From positions 219,624-283,623 of the forward strand of contig NZ_JACJQJ010000002.1 in NCBI RefSeq assembly GCF_014696615.1: a DNA stretch of 64,000 nucleotides. The letters are read 5' to 3'. This DNA is from Nostoc linckia FACHB-104. GTDB taxonomy: Bacteria; Cyanobacteriota; Cyanobacteriia; Cyanobacteriales; Nostocaceae. Each line of letters opens with the position of its first letter. The first letter of the stretch is position 1. The position numbers and the translations under genes were made by a program. The notes under the pieces are model-generated. The model saw only the letters and a list, made by a program, of their open reading frames with translations, was not told where the DNA came from and made no database searches. Below, piece after piece: positions 16,203 through 24,566 of this stretch.

Positions 16203-17135
16203 CTAATCATCATCCCAAATAGCACGCCATGCAGCTTCTGCTTCGGCAATTAAGCGTTCTCGCTGCTTCTTTTGATAATCCTGTCCTAGTTTCTTTAGCT
16301 GAATTAATGTGTTGCGAATTTGTCGGCGTGCAGACGAGAGTTTAGCATCAGCAAATTCAATTTCTCCTATTCGGAGGTTAATAGCCATAACTTTTGCCAG
16401 GCTAGATTCCTCTGCATCCTGCTCATTTGGGATTTCAATAACCACGTTTAATATGTTAGGTGGCCCAGGCATAACTTCAGCAGATGCTTCTGATGCAGCC
16501 GCAGCTACTTCTAAAATTGGTTCAGGTATTTTGTTGGGTAAAATATTGACTTTTTGCAGGGCAGCATTAGCATCATGAGAAACTTTTTTGAGTGTATGTT
16601 GGGTTAGCTTCTCTAGGCTTTGTTGCCATGCTATTAATTCCATTGGATTACAAGGGTCGCTCAACTTCAAAGTAGAGATTTGGGATTTTGCATTGCCATG
16701 ACTACCCCCATCAATCTTATCTACCGCATCTCCCTCATCCCCCTCATCCCCCTCATCTACCTCATCTACCTCATCTACCTCATCCGCCTCATCCGCCTCA
16801 TCCGCCTCATCCGCCTCATCCTCCTGATCCACCGCTACTACATTCTGATTTTCTTCACTACTGATAATGGTCAGCAAATACTCAGCTGCTTGTTTACCCA
16901 ACTTGCGGATGGCTTGTTGCAAATGTTGCCGTTGCTTCAATGACAAGCTCAAGAACTTTTCGGGATAACCCTGGGTACACAGATGATAAGTTGCCAGAAT
17001 CAACTGCTGACGAACAGCTTGCCCTAACAGGCTTAAGTAAATAGCATAAGATTTTTGCAGTTCTGTGGCGATCGCTGCGATCGCTTCTTTCAGCAATGCA
17101 ATATCCCGATCAATTCGCTCGATTGCTCTAGCCAT
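16203..17135 (-). CDS. Unknown protein with repeat-derived acidic (DEA/DEV/DEG) tract, upstream of recG
   Basis: 310 residues. The N-terminal third (1-95) is helical and resembles a four-helix bundle (ERIDRDIALLKEAIAAIATELQKSY, LGQAVRQQLILATYHLCTQGYPEKFLSLSLKQRQHLQQAIRKLG). A tract at about 103-132 is (DEA)n(DEV)n(DEG)n, encoded by 9-bp repeats. The C-terminal part ends in a long helix (LSSARRQIRNTLIQLKKLGQDYQKKQRERLIAEAEAAWRAIWDDD). I do not recognise a named family. It probably shares a transcript with recG downstream, and a LexA-type box lies 36 bases before its ATG, suggesting a DNA-damage link. Confidence 0.75.
   Translation of the reverse strand: MARAIERIDRDIALLKEAIAAIATELQKSYAIYLSLLGQAVRQQLILATYHLCTQGYPEKFLSLSLKQRQHLQQAIRKLGKQAAEYLLTIISSEENQNVVAVDQEDEADEADEADEADEVDEVDEVDEGDEGDEGDAVDKIDGGSHGNAKSQISTLKLSDPCNPMELIAWQQSLEKLTQHTLKKVSHDANAALQKVNILPNKIPEPILEVAAAASEASAEVMPGPPNILNVVIEIPNEQDAEESSLAKVMAINLRIGEIEFADAKLSSARRQIRNTLIQLKKLGQDYQKKQRERLIAEAEAAWRAIWDDD
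16721..16835. repeat. In-frame 9-bp tandem repeat within a coding region
   Basis: Units of the type CTCATCCGC, CTCATCTAC and CTCATCCCC are repeated about 11 times. On the minus strand they encode Asp-Glu-Ala, Asp-Glu-Val and Asp-Glu-Gly triplets. The same unit types occur as intergenic STRRs elsewhere in the window (11250, 25790). The 9-bp period keeps the frame. Confidence 0.85.
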
Positions 17136-17164
17136 ATCTTCTCTTAATTGCCCATCTAATCCCG

Positions 17165-17183
17165 ATTATGGTACAAATGTACG
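17165..17183 (-). promoter_or_regulatory. Putative LexA box next to a CATAAT -10 element (unknown gene-recG)
   Basis: GGTACAAATGTACG (17170-17183, plus strand) matches RGTACNNNDGTWCB fully. On the minus strand the box is followed at once by CATAAT (17165-17170), a good -10, and the gene starts at 17135, leaving a leader of about 20 bases. This is the same box-to--10 arrangement as at 6112-6130. Confidence 0.55.
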
Positions 17184-17255
17184 AATCTATTTTAAATGAA
17201 ATATTTTTAGTATTTAAGATTTTCTCGAAAGTATAGCAAATCTGCTGTAAATAAA

Positions 17256-17345
17256 ATTGTCGGTTAAGTGTGAAAAGGAGAAGGGGCAAAGGGAAATAAA
17301 ATACCTTTAACCATTACCCTTTTACCTTTCCCTAAACCAAACTCA
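17256..17345. repeat. 3'-end hairpin repeat family, copy 2 (degenerate)
   Basis: TTGTCGGTTAAG is followed by AAAAGGAGAAGGGGCAAAGGG and, after an ATAAAATA loop, by ACCTTTAACCATTACCCTTTTACC. The arms are imperfect but of the same family as the copy at 7041. It lies downstream of tsf and its terminator and upstream of the LexA-box promoter. Confidence 0.55.
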
Positions 17346-17372
17346 CATTTGAATGCCCAAGTTCAAAGGTAT

Positions 17373-17412
17373 AAAAAATAAAATACAGGTCAGCAAACTT
17401 TGCTTGACCTGT
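17373..17412 (-). terminator. Intrinsic terminator of the rpsB-tsf operon
   Basis: On the minus strand the arms ACAGGTCAAGCAAA and TTTGCTGACCTGT (17385-17412) pair with a single bulge and are followed by ATTTTATTTTTT. It lies 67 bases after the tsf stop, in the right orientation. Confidence 0.8.
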
Positions 17413-17479
17413 CTTGATCACAAGTCATCTGTCATTCATCCTGAGTCAAATGACAAATGATGAATGACAAATGACAATA

Positions 17480-18424
17480 TTACTTAGTGCCCATTTGTGC
17501 AGCGACTTCTTCAGCAAAGTTGCTTTCTTGCTTTTCAATGCCTTCACCTAAGACATAGCGCACAAAGCGTTTGATTGTGATGTCTTGGCCAACTTTAGAC
17601 TTAACTTGCTTCACTAAGTCTTCTACTGAAATGCTTTGATCGCGAATGAAGGGCTGATCCAGCAAAGCCAATTCCTTAAGACGTTTTTCAATCCGTCCTT
17701 GAACAATCTTTTCTTTGATGTTCTGTGGCTTGTTGGATAAGTCATCCCGCCCCATTTCTACTTCTTTTTCTTTCTCAGCAACTTCAGCGGGTATTTCGTC
17801 TACACTGACATACTCGACATTAGGACAAGCAGCTACCTGCATAGCGCTGTTCCGTGCTAAAGCTTGGAAATCTTCATTGCCCACGGCTGCATCAGTTTCA
17901 GATTCTACCTCAACTAACACACCAACTCGACCGCCAGTGTGAATATAGCTGTCTACTATACCGGCTTTGCCTTCTGCTAATGAAAAATTGACAAAGCGGC
18001 GCACCTGGATATTTTCACCAAGCTGAGCAATTAATTGCTTGATGGATTCATCTACAGTTGCACTTGCATCTTCAATGTATGGTTGAGCCAATAAAGCCTC
18101 AACGCTATCAGCTGTTGCTGCTTGCTTTGCCAGATTTTTAACTAAAGCCTTAAAAGACTCATTACGGGCAACGAAGTCGGTTTGGCAGTTAACTTCTATC
18201 AGTACACCTACCTGAGATCCAGGCTGTATGTAAGTGTCTACTAGACCTTCTGCTGCAACGCGATCGCTTTTTTTACCAGCTGAAGTGATGCCCTTTTGAC
18301 GTAACCAATCTATGGCTTTGTCAATGTCACCATCATTTTCTTTTAGTGCTTTTTTGCAGTCCATCATGCCAGCGTTGGTTTTTTGGCGTAGCTCTTGGAC
18401 TAGTTTTGCAGATATTTCCGCCAT
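17480..18424 (-). CDS. tsf: Translation elongation factor Ts
   Basis: The guanine-nucleotide exchange factor for EF-Tu. The UBA-like N-terminus ([42 protein letters not shown]) and the EF-Tu-contact motif [10 protein letters not shown] are exact family hallmarks. Two copies of the dimerisation-type core follow ([17 protein letters not shown] and [17 protein letters not shown]), with a C-terminal [17 protein letters not shown]. At 314 residues it matches the longer cyanobacterial form. It is encoded 144 bases downstream of rpsB, the conserved gene order, with a terminator after it. Confidence 0.98.
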   Translation of the reverse strand: MAEISAKLVQELRQKTNAGMMDCKKALKENDGDIDKAIDWLRQKGITSAGKKSDRVAAEGLVDTYIQPGSQVGVLIEVNCQTDFVARNESFKALVKNLAKQAATADSVEALLAQPYIEDASATVDESIKQLIAQLGENIQVRRFVNFSLAEGKAGIVDSYIHTGGRVGVLVEVESETDAAVGNEDFQALARNSAMQVAACPNVEYVSVDEIPAEVAEKEKEVEMGRDDLSNKPQNIKEKIVQGRIEKRLKELALLDQPFIRDQSISVEDLVKQVKSKVGQDITIKRFVRYVLGEGIEKQESNFAEEVAAQMGTK

Positions 18425-18568
18425 GTTGCCCTCAATTCCTACTTGACCTCGAGTTGTAATCGCTAACTGGTGTTGAGTATTTCTATCTTACTCAGCGCTG
18501 AAGAAAGTATGAAGTTTGAAGTATGAAGTCTGAAATTTTATTCTTCATACTTCATCCTTTCCCTTTAC

Positions 18569-19363
18569 CTATTCTTCTTCGTCTTCTTCGCTAGCATATG
18601 AGCCTGTTAGCTCAGTTTCTTCATAGTCGTAATCTTCCTCACCACCTTCGTAATCTTCATAGTCATCTTCTGCATCAAGCTGACCATGACGACCTTCATA
18701 AATCGCATCCGCCAATTTGCCGACGATCAGCTTAATGGATCTGATCGCGTCGTCATTTGCAGGGATGGGAATATCTACGACATCGGGGTCACAGTTTGTA
18801 TCTAACATTGATACAATCGGAATTCCCAATTTTTGGCACTCTTGAACTGCGTTATATTCCCGGCGTTGGTCTACAATCACCACGACATCGGGAACTTTCC
18901 GCATGGTTTTAATCCCGCCCAAATATTTTTGTAGCTTCGCCATTTCCCGGCGCAACATTGAAGCTTCTTTTTTGGGCAACAAGTCCAATGCTCCGGTTTC
19001 TTCGCGGCGCTCTAAATCTTTGAGGCGGTCTACTCTGGTTTTAATAGTTGTCCAGTTGGTCAGCATTCCACCCAACCAACGTTGGTTAATGTAGTGGGAA
19101 CCGCAACGGCTGGCTTCTTGGGCAATAATACCCGCAGCTTGCCGCTTAGTGCCAACAAACAAGAATTTTTTCCCTTGTTCAGCTTGTGTACGCATATAAC
19201 TATATGCATCTTCCATCAACTGGGCAGTTTGCACCAAGTCGATAATGTGTACACCATTGCGGGAAGTATAAATGTAAGGAGACATTTTAGGGTTCCAACG
19301 CCGGGTCTGATGACCAAAGTGAACCCCTGACTCCATCATTTGAGCCAATGAAACGACTGGCAT
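18569..19363 (-). CDS. rpsB: 30S ribosomal protein S2
   Basis: 264 residues. [46 protein letters not shown] and [34 protein letters not shown] are diagnostic of S2. The C-terminus carries a Tyr/Asp/Glu-rich acidic tail ([19 protein letters not shown]) common in cyanobacterial S2. GGAG lies 10 bases before the ATG. The leader upstream can fold into a compact, possibly autoregulatory structure. It is the first gene of the rpsB-tsf operon. Confidence 0.98.
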   Translation of the reverse strand: MPVVSLAQMMESGVHFGHQTRRWNPKMSPYIYTSRNGVHIIDLVQTAQLMEDAYSYMRTQAEQGKKFLFVGTKRQAAGIIAQEASRCGSHYINQRWLGGMLTNWTTIKTRVDRLKDLERREETGALDLLPKKEASMLRREMAKLQKYLGGIKTMRKVPDVVVIVDQRREYNAVQECQKLGIPIVSMLDTNCDPDVVDIPIPANDDAIRSIKLIVGKLADAIYEGRHGQLDAEDDYEDYEGGEEDYDYEETELTGSYASEEDEEE

Positions 19364-19373
19364 ATATTTCTAA

Positions 19374-19437
19374 CTCCGATTCGGGTTAAACCTCCACCCA
19401 GGCGTATCTCCCATTAGGGAAACACCCGAATTCCTGG
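19374..19437 (-). promoter_or_regulatory. Structured rpsB leader, candidate S2 autoregulatory element with pseudoknot
   Basis: Three pairings can be read in the leader. CCAGG/CCTGG pairs 19433-19437 with 19398-19402; ATTCGGGT/ACCCGAAT pairs 19424-19431 with 19379-19386; and a small inner hairpin TCCCATTAGGGA sits at 19409-19420. The first two cross, which is the definition of a pseudoknot. The 3' strand of the second pairing ends one base from the GGAG ribosome-binding site (19374-19377). Many r-protein operons are controlled this way, but no consensus was tested here. Confidence 0.45.
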
Positions 19438-19657
19438 ATGTGCGAGATTAATGAACCATACTAGGGTAGCACATTTGGGATCAGGGGTAAGGGCAAGGTT
19501 GACAAATCCCCAATTATCGAATTTTCAGAGCGAAGACTCAATTTGAAAGTGCTGAGTGCTGAGTAAAAATATCATTACCACTTTCATGCAGCACTTGTGA
19601 AATTTTAAAAAAGAGACTGCTTCCCCTGCTGACAGAGCGATATTTCTTGTTAGCTCC

Positions 19658-20623
19658 TTAAGAATGCCTCAATTGCGCGTAGGCTTCGTAAACACCCTTA
19701 ACGTTGTACCAATTGAGAAAAATTCGGGCAACTTCTAAAGCTAATTGGGGTTTACCTAAATTAATTAGCCATTGTAAAAATGGTGCCATTGTGCGTTCAT
19801 TTAGCGCGCCATTGAGGGAAAGAATACCCCAAAGTAAACGATGTATCCAAGTCATTTGAATCATCATCCGCACTTCCCAAGTGGGATGCTTTTGATAAAA
19901 CAAAACTCCCATTCGTCCGCGTTGAATTTCTTTGTCAATTAAGTTAGGAATTTGCTCTAATCTAAATGCTGGATGCCAATGATACCCTACTGCTGCTGGA
20001 CATTTAATTAGTTGTAAACCAAGATTTTTTAGCCTAACACCAAGTTCTAAATCTTCCCATCCGTAGAGTTGAAATCTAGTGTCAAAAAGTCCTACTTTCT
20101 CTAACCAATGTTTAGGAATTGCCACATTACCTGTAGCAAAAAAAGCTGCGGAAAAATCTGTGACTTTATAAGGTTCAGAAGTGGGATTATCAAAATTAGC
20201 AGTATTAATAACTGCACCATAGGTAAAAAAGCGATCGCTTCCCAATTTCTTTTGTCCTTGTACCAGCGCCTCTGCATGAGCCTGTAAGAAGTTGGACAGC
20301 ACTACTAAATCGCTGTCAATAAAGATAATTGTGTCTCCCTGTGCTTGTTCTACGCCCAAATTCCGCGCCGCAGCCGGGCCTTGATGGTCTTGCTCAAAAC
20401 ATCGTACATGGGGAAACTCTTCTTTATGTGCTGCTAACCATTCTAAGGTGCCATCAGTAGAACCATCATCTACTAAAACAACTTCATAACCTGTAATCGG
20501 GGTTGACTCACCCAAATCCTGCACTTCCAACGCGCGCAGACACTTTTCTAAAATTGGTTGGCGATTGTAAGTCGGTATAACAACGCTGAAAAACACATTC
20601 TCACCCACAACACTATTACCCAT
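19658..20623 (-). CDS. Glycosyltransferase family 2
   Basis: A 321-residue GT-A-fold transferase. FFSVVIPTYNRQPILEKCLRALEVQ opens the nucleotide-sugar domain, VLVDDGSTDGT holds the first acidic motif, and GDTIIFIDSDLVV holds the metal-binding DxD. PAAARNLGVEQAQG lies between them, and GWEDLELGVRLKNLG carries the acceptor-side ED motif. The last 60 residues are less conserved and contain no clear membrane helix. The sugar donor and acceptor are not predictable. It is followed upstream at 60 bases by the UPF0182 gene on the same strand; co-transcription is possible. Confidence 0.93.
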   Translation of the reverse strand: MGNSVVGENVFFSVVIPTYNRQPILEKCLRALEVQDLGESTPITGYEVVLVDDGSTDGTLEWLAAHKEEFPHVRCFEQDHQGPAAARNLGVEQAQGDTIIFIDSDLVVLSNFLQAHAEALVQGQKKLGSDRFFTYGAVINTANFDNPTSEPYKVTDFSAAFFATGNVAIPKHWLEKVGLFDTRFQLYGWEDLELGVRLKNLGLQLIKCPAAVGYHWHPAFRLEQIPNLIDKEIQRGRMGVLFYQKHPTWEVRMMIQMTWIHRLLWGILSLNGALNERTMAPFLQWLINLGKPQLALEVARIFLNWYNVKGVYEAYAQLRHS

Positions 20624-20682
20624 CTCCAGAATAGGACAACTGTGACGCTAGCACTGTTCCTCTCCCCAACTTTGGAGAATAA

Positions 20683-23679
20683 TTAACCCGATGGAGAAGC
20701 TTCTTCTACAGGACGGATAATGGCTGGTGGTGGTGTTACTTGTGGTTGAAAAATGGCTTTTAATGCTTGTTCTAAAGTTTGTGCCATGACAATTCGGTTT
20801 TCATAAGCTACAACTACCCTAACTAAAGTAGGCAAACTATTTTGTGTAGCTTCTAAATAAATTGGCTCGACATAAAGCAGAGATTCTTCTATTGGTATTA
20901 CTAAGAGATTGCCTTGAATAGCTCTAGAACCTTGGCGATTCCATAAAGAAATTTGCTGAGAAATTACAGGATCTTGGTTAATTCTGGCTTCGATTTGTTC
21001 TGTCCCGTAAATCAGTCGTTCTTTGGGAAATACATAAAGTATCAATTTACCGTAATTTTGACCATCCGATCGCGCTGCTAACCAAGCGATTAAGTTCGTT
21101 CTTTGCTTAGGAGTATAGGGTAAAAGCAAGAGAAATTCTTCAAAAGGTACAGTTGGTAGGCTACTAATTAAATAGTAAGGTTCTACTGGACGAGCTTGAT
21201 TACCATAGATTTCGTTAGGAATCTGCCATTGGTCTTCCCGGTTGTAAAATACCTGAGTATCTGTCATGTGGTAGGTCATCAACCGTTCAGCCTGAATATT
21301 GAAAAAATCTACTGGATAGCGAATATGATTGCTGAGTGTTTTAGGCATCGCACTCAGGGGTTTAAATAGTTTGGGAAAAATTTTTCTCCAAGTGGTAATT
21401 ATTGGGTCATTGCGATCGGCAACATAAAAGTTAACAGTGCCGTTATAAGCATCAACTACCACTTTGACAGAGTTGCGAATATAGTTAATGCCATCTTTAT
21501 CCGGATCGGAATAGGGATAGTGATTACTAGTTGTGTAGGCATCAACTATCCAGTAAAGATAATTTTGGTTTGTTGAGTAATCTTGATTGCTCTGATCAAG
21601 ACTGGCATCAGCGGCAACTAAATAAGGGTCACTGTCATATTTTAAAAAAGGTGCGATCGCTTGAATTCTTTGTTTAACATTTCGGCGTAATAAAACTTTT
21701 GTTTCTGGTAAAAAGTCCCTGGTTAACGCCATTTGCCAGTCTTTCAAATAGGCTGCAAATAGCCACCTTCGCCAAGTTGTACCAATAGAGATACCACCGT
21801 TTCCATCGTAGTTATTGTAAACGTTATCACTGCCACTGGGATAATCGAGTTCTCTGACTTTAGTACCAGTCATTACATAGTTATTCGTAATTTCACCGTA
21901 ATAAATCCGGGGTTGCCCAATGGGAATACTGTTGCGAATGCCTTGATTGGCAGTAGTGAGGGCACTGCTATCACCGCTAATATCTTTGACAAAATACTCT
22001 GGTAATCCACCAGGGCCAACTACGTTTACAGGACTCATAGTAAAACCAAACCCGTGGGTATAAATCAGATGGCGGTTTACCCACGTTTGAGCTTCCTGGG
22101 GAACTGCACTGTAGTCTAATTCCCGCGCTGCAATTAATACTTGTCGCCGTTCTGTAGTTGCGGCAGTTTGAGATGATGATTGCTGGTTTGGTGCGACGGG
22201 ACGGCTACTGGCGGCTTCTGTTTCTAGGGTGTAGCGGTCAATATCAGCACCTGGAAACCGATAGTAAGGTCGAATTTGCTGCAACTGACGGTTGGTTTCT
22301 AATAATGGGCGCTCATCCCAAAGGCGAATATTCCGAATTGTTAAGTCATTAGCTTTGAGATCAGCTTCTGTTAATTCATCTTGGGGGTTGAAATTTTTGG
22401 CATCAATTGCTTCTAAATCAAAGGCTTGACGAGTCGAGGCAATAGTACGCTTGATGTACGGTTGTTCCCGTTGCAATTCATTAGGCTGAACTATTAAATA
22501 TTGCACCGCAGTAGGTACAAGCCAACCACCTACTACTGCTAGCACAAAATAAACTCCTAATCCATAAAACGCTAAACGGCGATGAGGAGATTTCGGCCTC
22601 CAAAAAATTGTTCGCCACAATAAGTAAAAGGCGATCGCTACCGCTAGGGCGCATAAAGCATTGTAAACTGGCAACTGCGCCATGACATCGGTGTAGCTGG
22701 CACCATAACTTACCCCACGCTTGGAATATAGCAATTCATAACGACTTAACAAATAACCTAGGGCAACAGCCACCATCAATGCACCACCCAAACCGTATAC
22801 ATGGCGTTGCTGTTGTGGCGAAAACCCAGGAAAAATGCCTTGACTGAGACTGTCGCCGGATAGGAGGTAAGTAAGAGTAACAGCTATTAAACCGTAAAGG
22901 AATAATCCCATGAGCCACAGTCCTAGCAATTCCAAGACGGGGAGGGAAAATATATAAAAGCTGATATCTTTAACAAATAAAGGGTCGGTGTCGTTAAAGG
23001 CAGTACGAAAGAGATATTGCAGTATCTTGCCCCAATTTTGGTAAATTATCTGCCCAAAGAGTAGACTCATGACAATAGCGATCGCCCTGAGTGACAATCG
23101 GGGATAAATTAAAATAGCGATCGCAATTCCCAAAACCAAGCTTAAATACCAAACTTGGGAATATATTCGCCTTACCATCTGCCAGATTGCCTCTAATTGA
23201 AAGCGATCGCTCACCAGTAAACGAGCCTTAGTAAATTCTGGATTCCAGTAAGAAATGGCAATTTCACCGTAATAAGCCAGCATTAATGTCAGCAACAAGC
23301 TGAAGCCTAAAGCTAGAGGTAGCAGCCAGTGCAGTCTGATGGCGGGAAAGCGTCGAGGATCGAAACTACGAGCTAAATTGCGAGGATCGTAGTCAGGATT
23401 GAGAAACCTTGCAAACTCACTCCTAACTGGTTGACTCGTCACAGGCTGAGGATACTTGAGACGTTCTGCCAAAAAGAGGTTTGCTAGGAGGTAAACAGTA
23501 GTTATCCCAACTACAAATACCCATATAGTGGCCTTAGTAACCAGCCTCAACAGAAATACTTGCAGGTAGCCGACTTCCTGAAACCAGAAAATTTCGACTG
23601 GTAAACGGGAACCCAGAACTACGAGTAGCCACAGCCCTAGGAAGAATATTAATAGGCGAACGCCCCATTTCCACAACAT
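20683..23679 (-). CDS. UPF0182 family large membrane protein
   Basis: A 998-residue protein of the COG1615/UPF0182 family, common in cyanobacteria and actinobacteria, with no established function. The N-terminal third has seven or eight membrane helices (for example [58 protein letters not shown]). A large soluble, probably extracytoplasmic, domain follows ([51 protein letters not shown]). The first residues [13 protein letters not shown] begin the first helix, supporting the chosen start. Confidence 0.93.
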   Translation of the reverse strand: MLWKWGVRLLIFFLGLWLLVVLGSRLPVEIFWFQEVGYLQVFLLRLVTKATIWVFVVGITTVYLLANLFLAERLKYPQPVTSQPVRSEFARFLNPDYDPRNLARSFDPRRFPAIRLHWLLPLALGFSLLLTLMLAYYGEIAISYWNPEFTKARLLVSDRFQLEAIWQMVRRIYSQVWYLSLVLGIAIAILIYPRLSLRAIAIVMSLLFGQIIYQNWGKILQYLFRTAFNDTDPLFVKDISFYIFSLPVLELLGLWLMGLFLYGLIAVTLTYLLSGDSLSQGIFPGFSPQQQRHVYGLGGALMVAVALGYLLSRYELLYSKRGVSYGASYTDVMAQLPVYNALCALAVAIAFYLLWRTIFWRPKSPHRRLAFYGLGVYFVLAVVGGWLVPTAVQYLIVQPNELQREQPYIKRTIASTRQAFDLEAIDAKNFNPQDELTEADLKANDLTIRNIRLWDERPLLETNRQLQQIRPYYRFPGADIDRYTLETEAASSRPVAPNQQSSSQTAATTERRQVLIAARELDYSAVPQEAQTWVNRHLIYTHGFGFTMSPVNVVGPGGLPEYFVKDISGDSSALTTANQGIRNSIPIGQPRIYYGEITNNYVMTGTKVRELDYPSGSDNVYNNYDGNGGISIGTTWRRWLFAAYLKDWQMALTRDFLPETKVLLRRNVKQRIQAIAPFLKYDSDPYLVAADASLDQSNQDYSTNQNYLYWIVDAYTTSNHYPYSDPDKDGINYIRNSVKVVVDAYNGTVNFYVADRNDPIITTWRKIFPKLFKPLSAMPKTLSNHIRYPVDFFNIQAERLMTYHMTDTQVFYNREDQWQIPNEIYGNQARPVEPYYLISSLPTVPFEEFLLLLPYTPKQRTNLIAWLAARSDGQNYGKLILYVFPKERLIYGTEQIEARINQDPVISQQISLWNRQGSRAIQGNLLVIPIEESLLYVEPIYLEATQNSLPTLVRVVVAYENRIVMAQTLEQALKAIFQPQVTPPPAIIRPVEEASPSG

Positions 23680-24039
23680 TCCTTAGCAGTCAACCTTTTC
23701 TAAATTACAGTTATCAATGACTTTCTGCTGACGAAGCAAAGCTTACTAGCCATCTAGTTCATTGATGCCTTTAACTGATCCTAGTACTTCGTTACAGTAA
23801 TTATGATTGCTACGTAAGTAATTAAGCGCGATCGCACTGATAATATGTAAACTTTTGTAGGGAGATAGGGTAAAAGGGCAAAGGGCAAAGGTTTTCTCTT
23901 TTACCTGCCTCTTTAACGTAATTAAATATAGTTATGCAGGACTCTGGCAGATTTATGCTGGCAAGCTTTGGCAAGTGTTATTCTACTAGCTAACGGTTAA
24001 AGATGACCTACAATAATGTTTGATTTTTAACTCGCAATC
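23680..24039. other. Divergent intergenic region
   Basis: It lies between the start of the UPF0182 gene and the start of the cNMP-binding gene, so it must contain two outward promoters, but no convincing -35/-10 pair stands out. GGGTAAAAGGGCAAAGGGCAAAGG (about 23868-23891) opposite TTTTCTCTTTTACC is a weak relative of the hairpin repeat family without its tag. Confidence 0.4.
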
Positions 24040-24456
24040 ATGCTAACCAGCGTTGACCGTTTATTATTTGTGCGGCGAGTCCCGATTTTTAAAGAATTGC
24101 GGGATGATTTTATCGTGCGGCTTGCTTCCGTGATGAGCGAGCTATCCTTTCCCTCAAATCATGCCATCTTTAGGCAAGGAGAGGAAGGGCGATCGCTCTA
24201 TATTGTAGTATCTGGCCGTGTCAAAGTTCACATTGGCGATAAAAAGTTGGCAGAGGTAGACAAAGGCAAGTACTTTGGCGAAATGGCAGTTTTTGATACA
24301 CAACCCCGTTCCGCCTCAGCTACCACTTTAGAACCCTGTGAGTGTTTGGAACTCACCCAAGAACAACTCTATGATGCAATTGAAGAAACTCCCGAAATTG
24401 CGGTGAATATCATTCGTGAGTTATCGCGTCTAATTCGCAAACTCAACGAAAAATGA
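24040..24456 (+). CDS. Stand-alone cyclic nucleotide-binding (Crp-fold) protein
   Basis: 138 residues consisting of a single cNMP-binding domain without DNA-binding helix-turn-helix. The beta-roll reads FPSNHAIFRQGEEGRSLYIVVSGRVKVHI. The phosphate-binding cassette reads YFGEMAVFDTQPRSASATTLE, with the conserved Glu and the R-S-A that contacts cyclic phosphate, so cAMP or cGMP binding is plausible. The C-terminal helix is short and amphipathic (IAVNIIRELSRLIRKLNEK). It may act as a regulatory subunit for a partner that is not evident from neighbours. Confidence 0.88.
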   Translation: MLTSVDRLLFVRRVPIFKELRDDFIVRLASVMSELSFPSNHAIFRQGEEGRSLYIVVSGRVKVHIGDKKLAEVDKGKYFGEMAVFDTQPRSASATTLEPCECLELTQEQLYDAIEETPEIAVNIIRELSRLIRKLNEK

Positions 24457-24566
24457 AAATATTAGTATTAGTTATTGGGTGTTTGGTGTTTGGCGTTTGG
24501 TGTTTGTCAAGGGTCTCTATTAACAGGAAACAGGGCATAATTTGAAGTTTTGAATTGATATTAATT

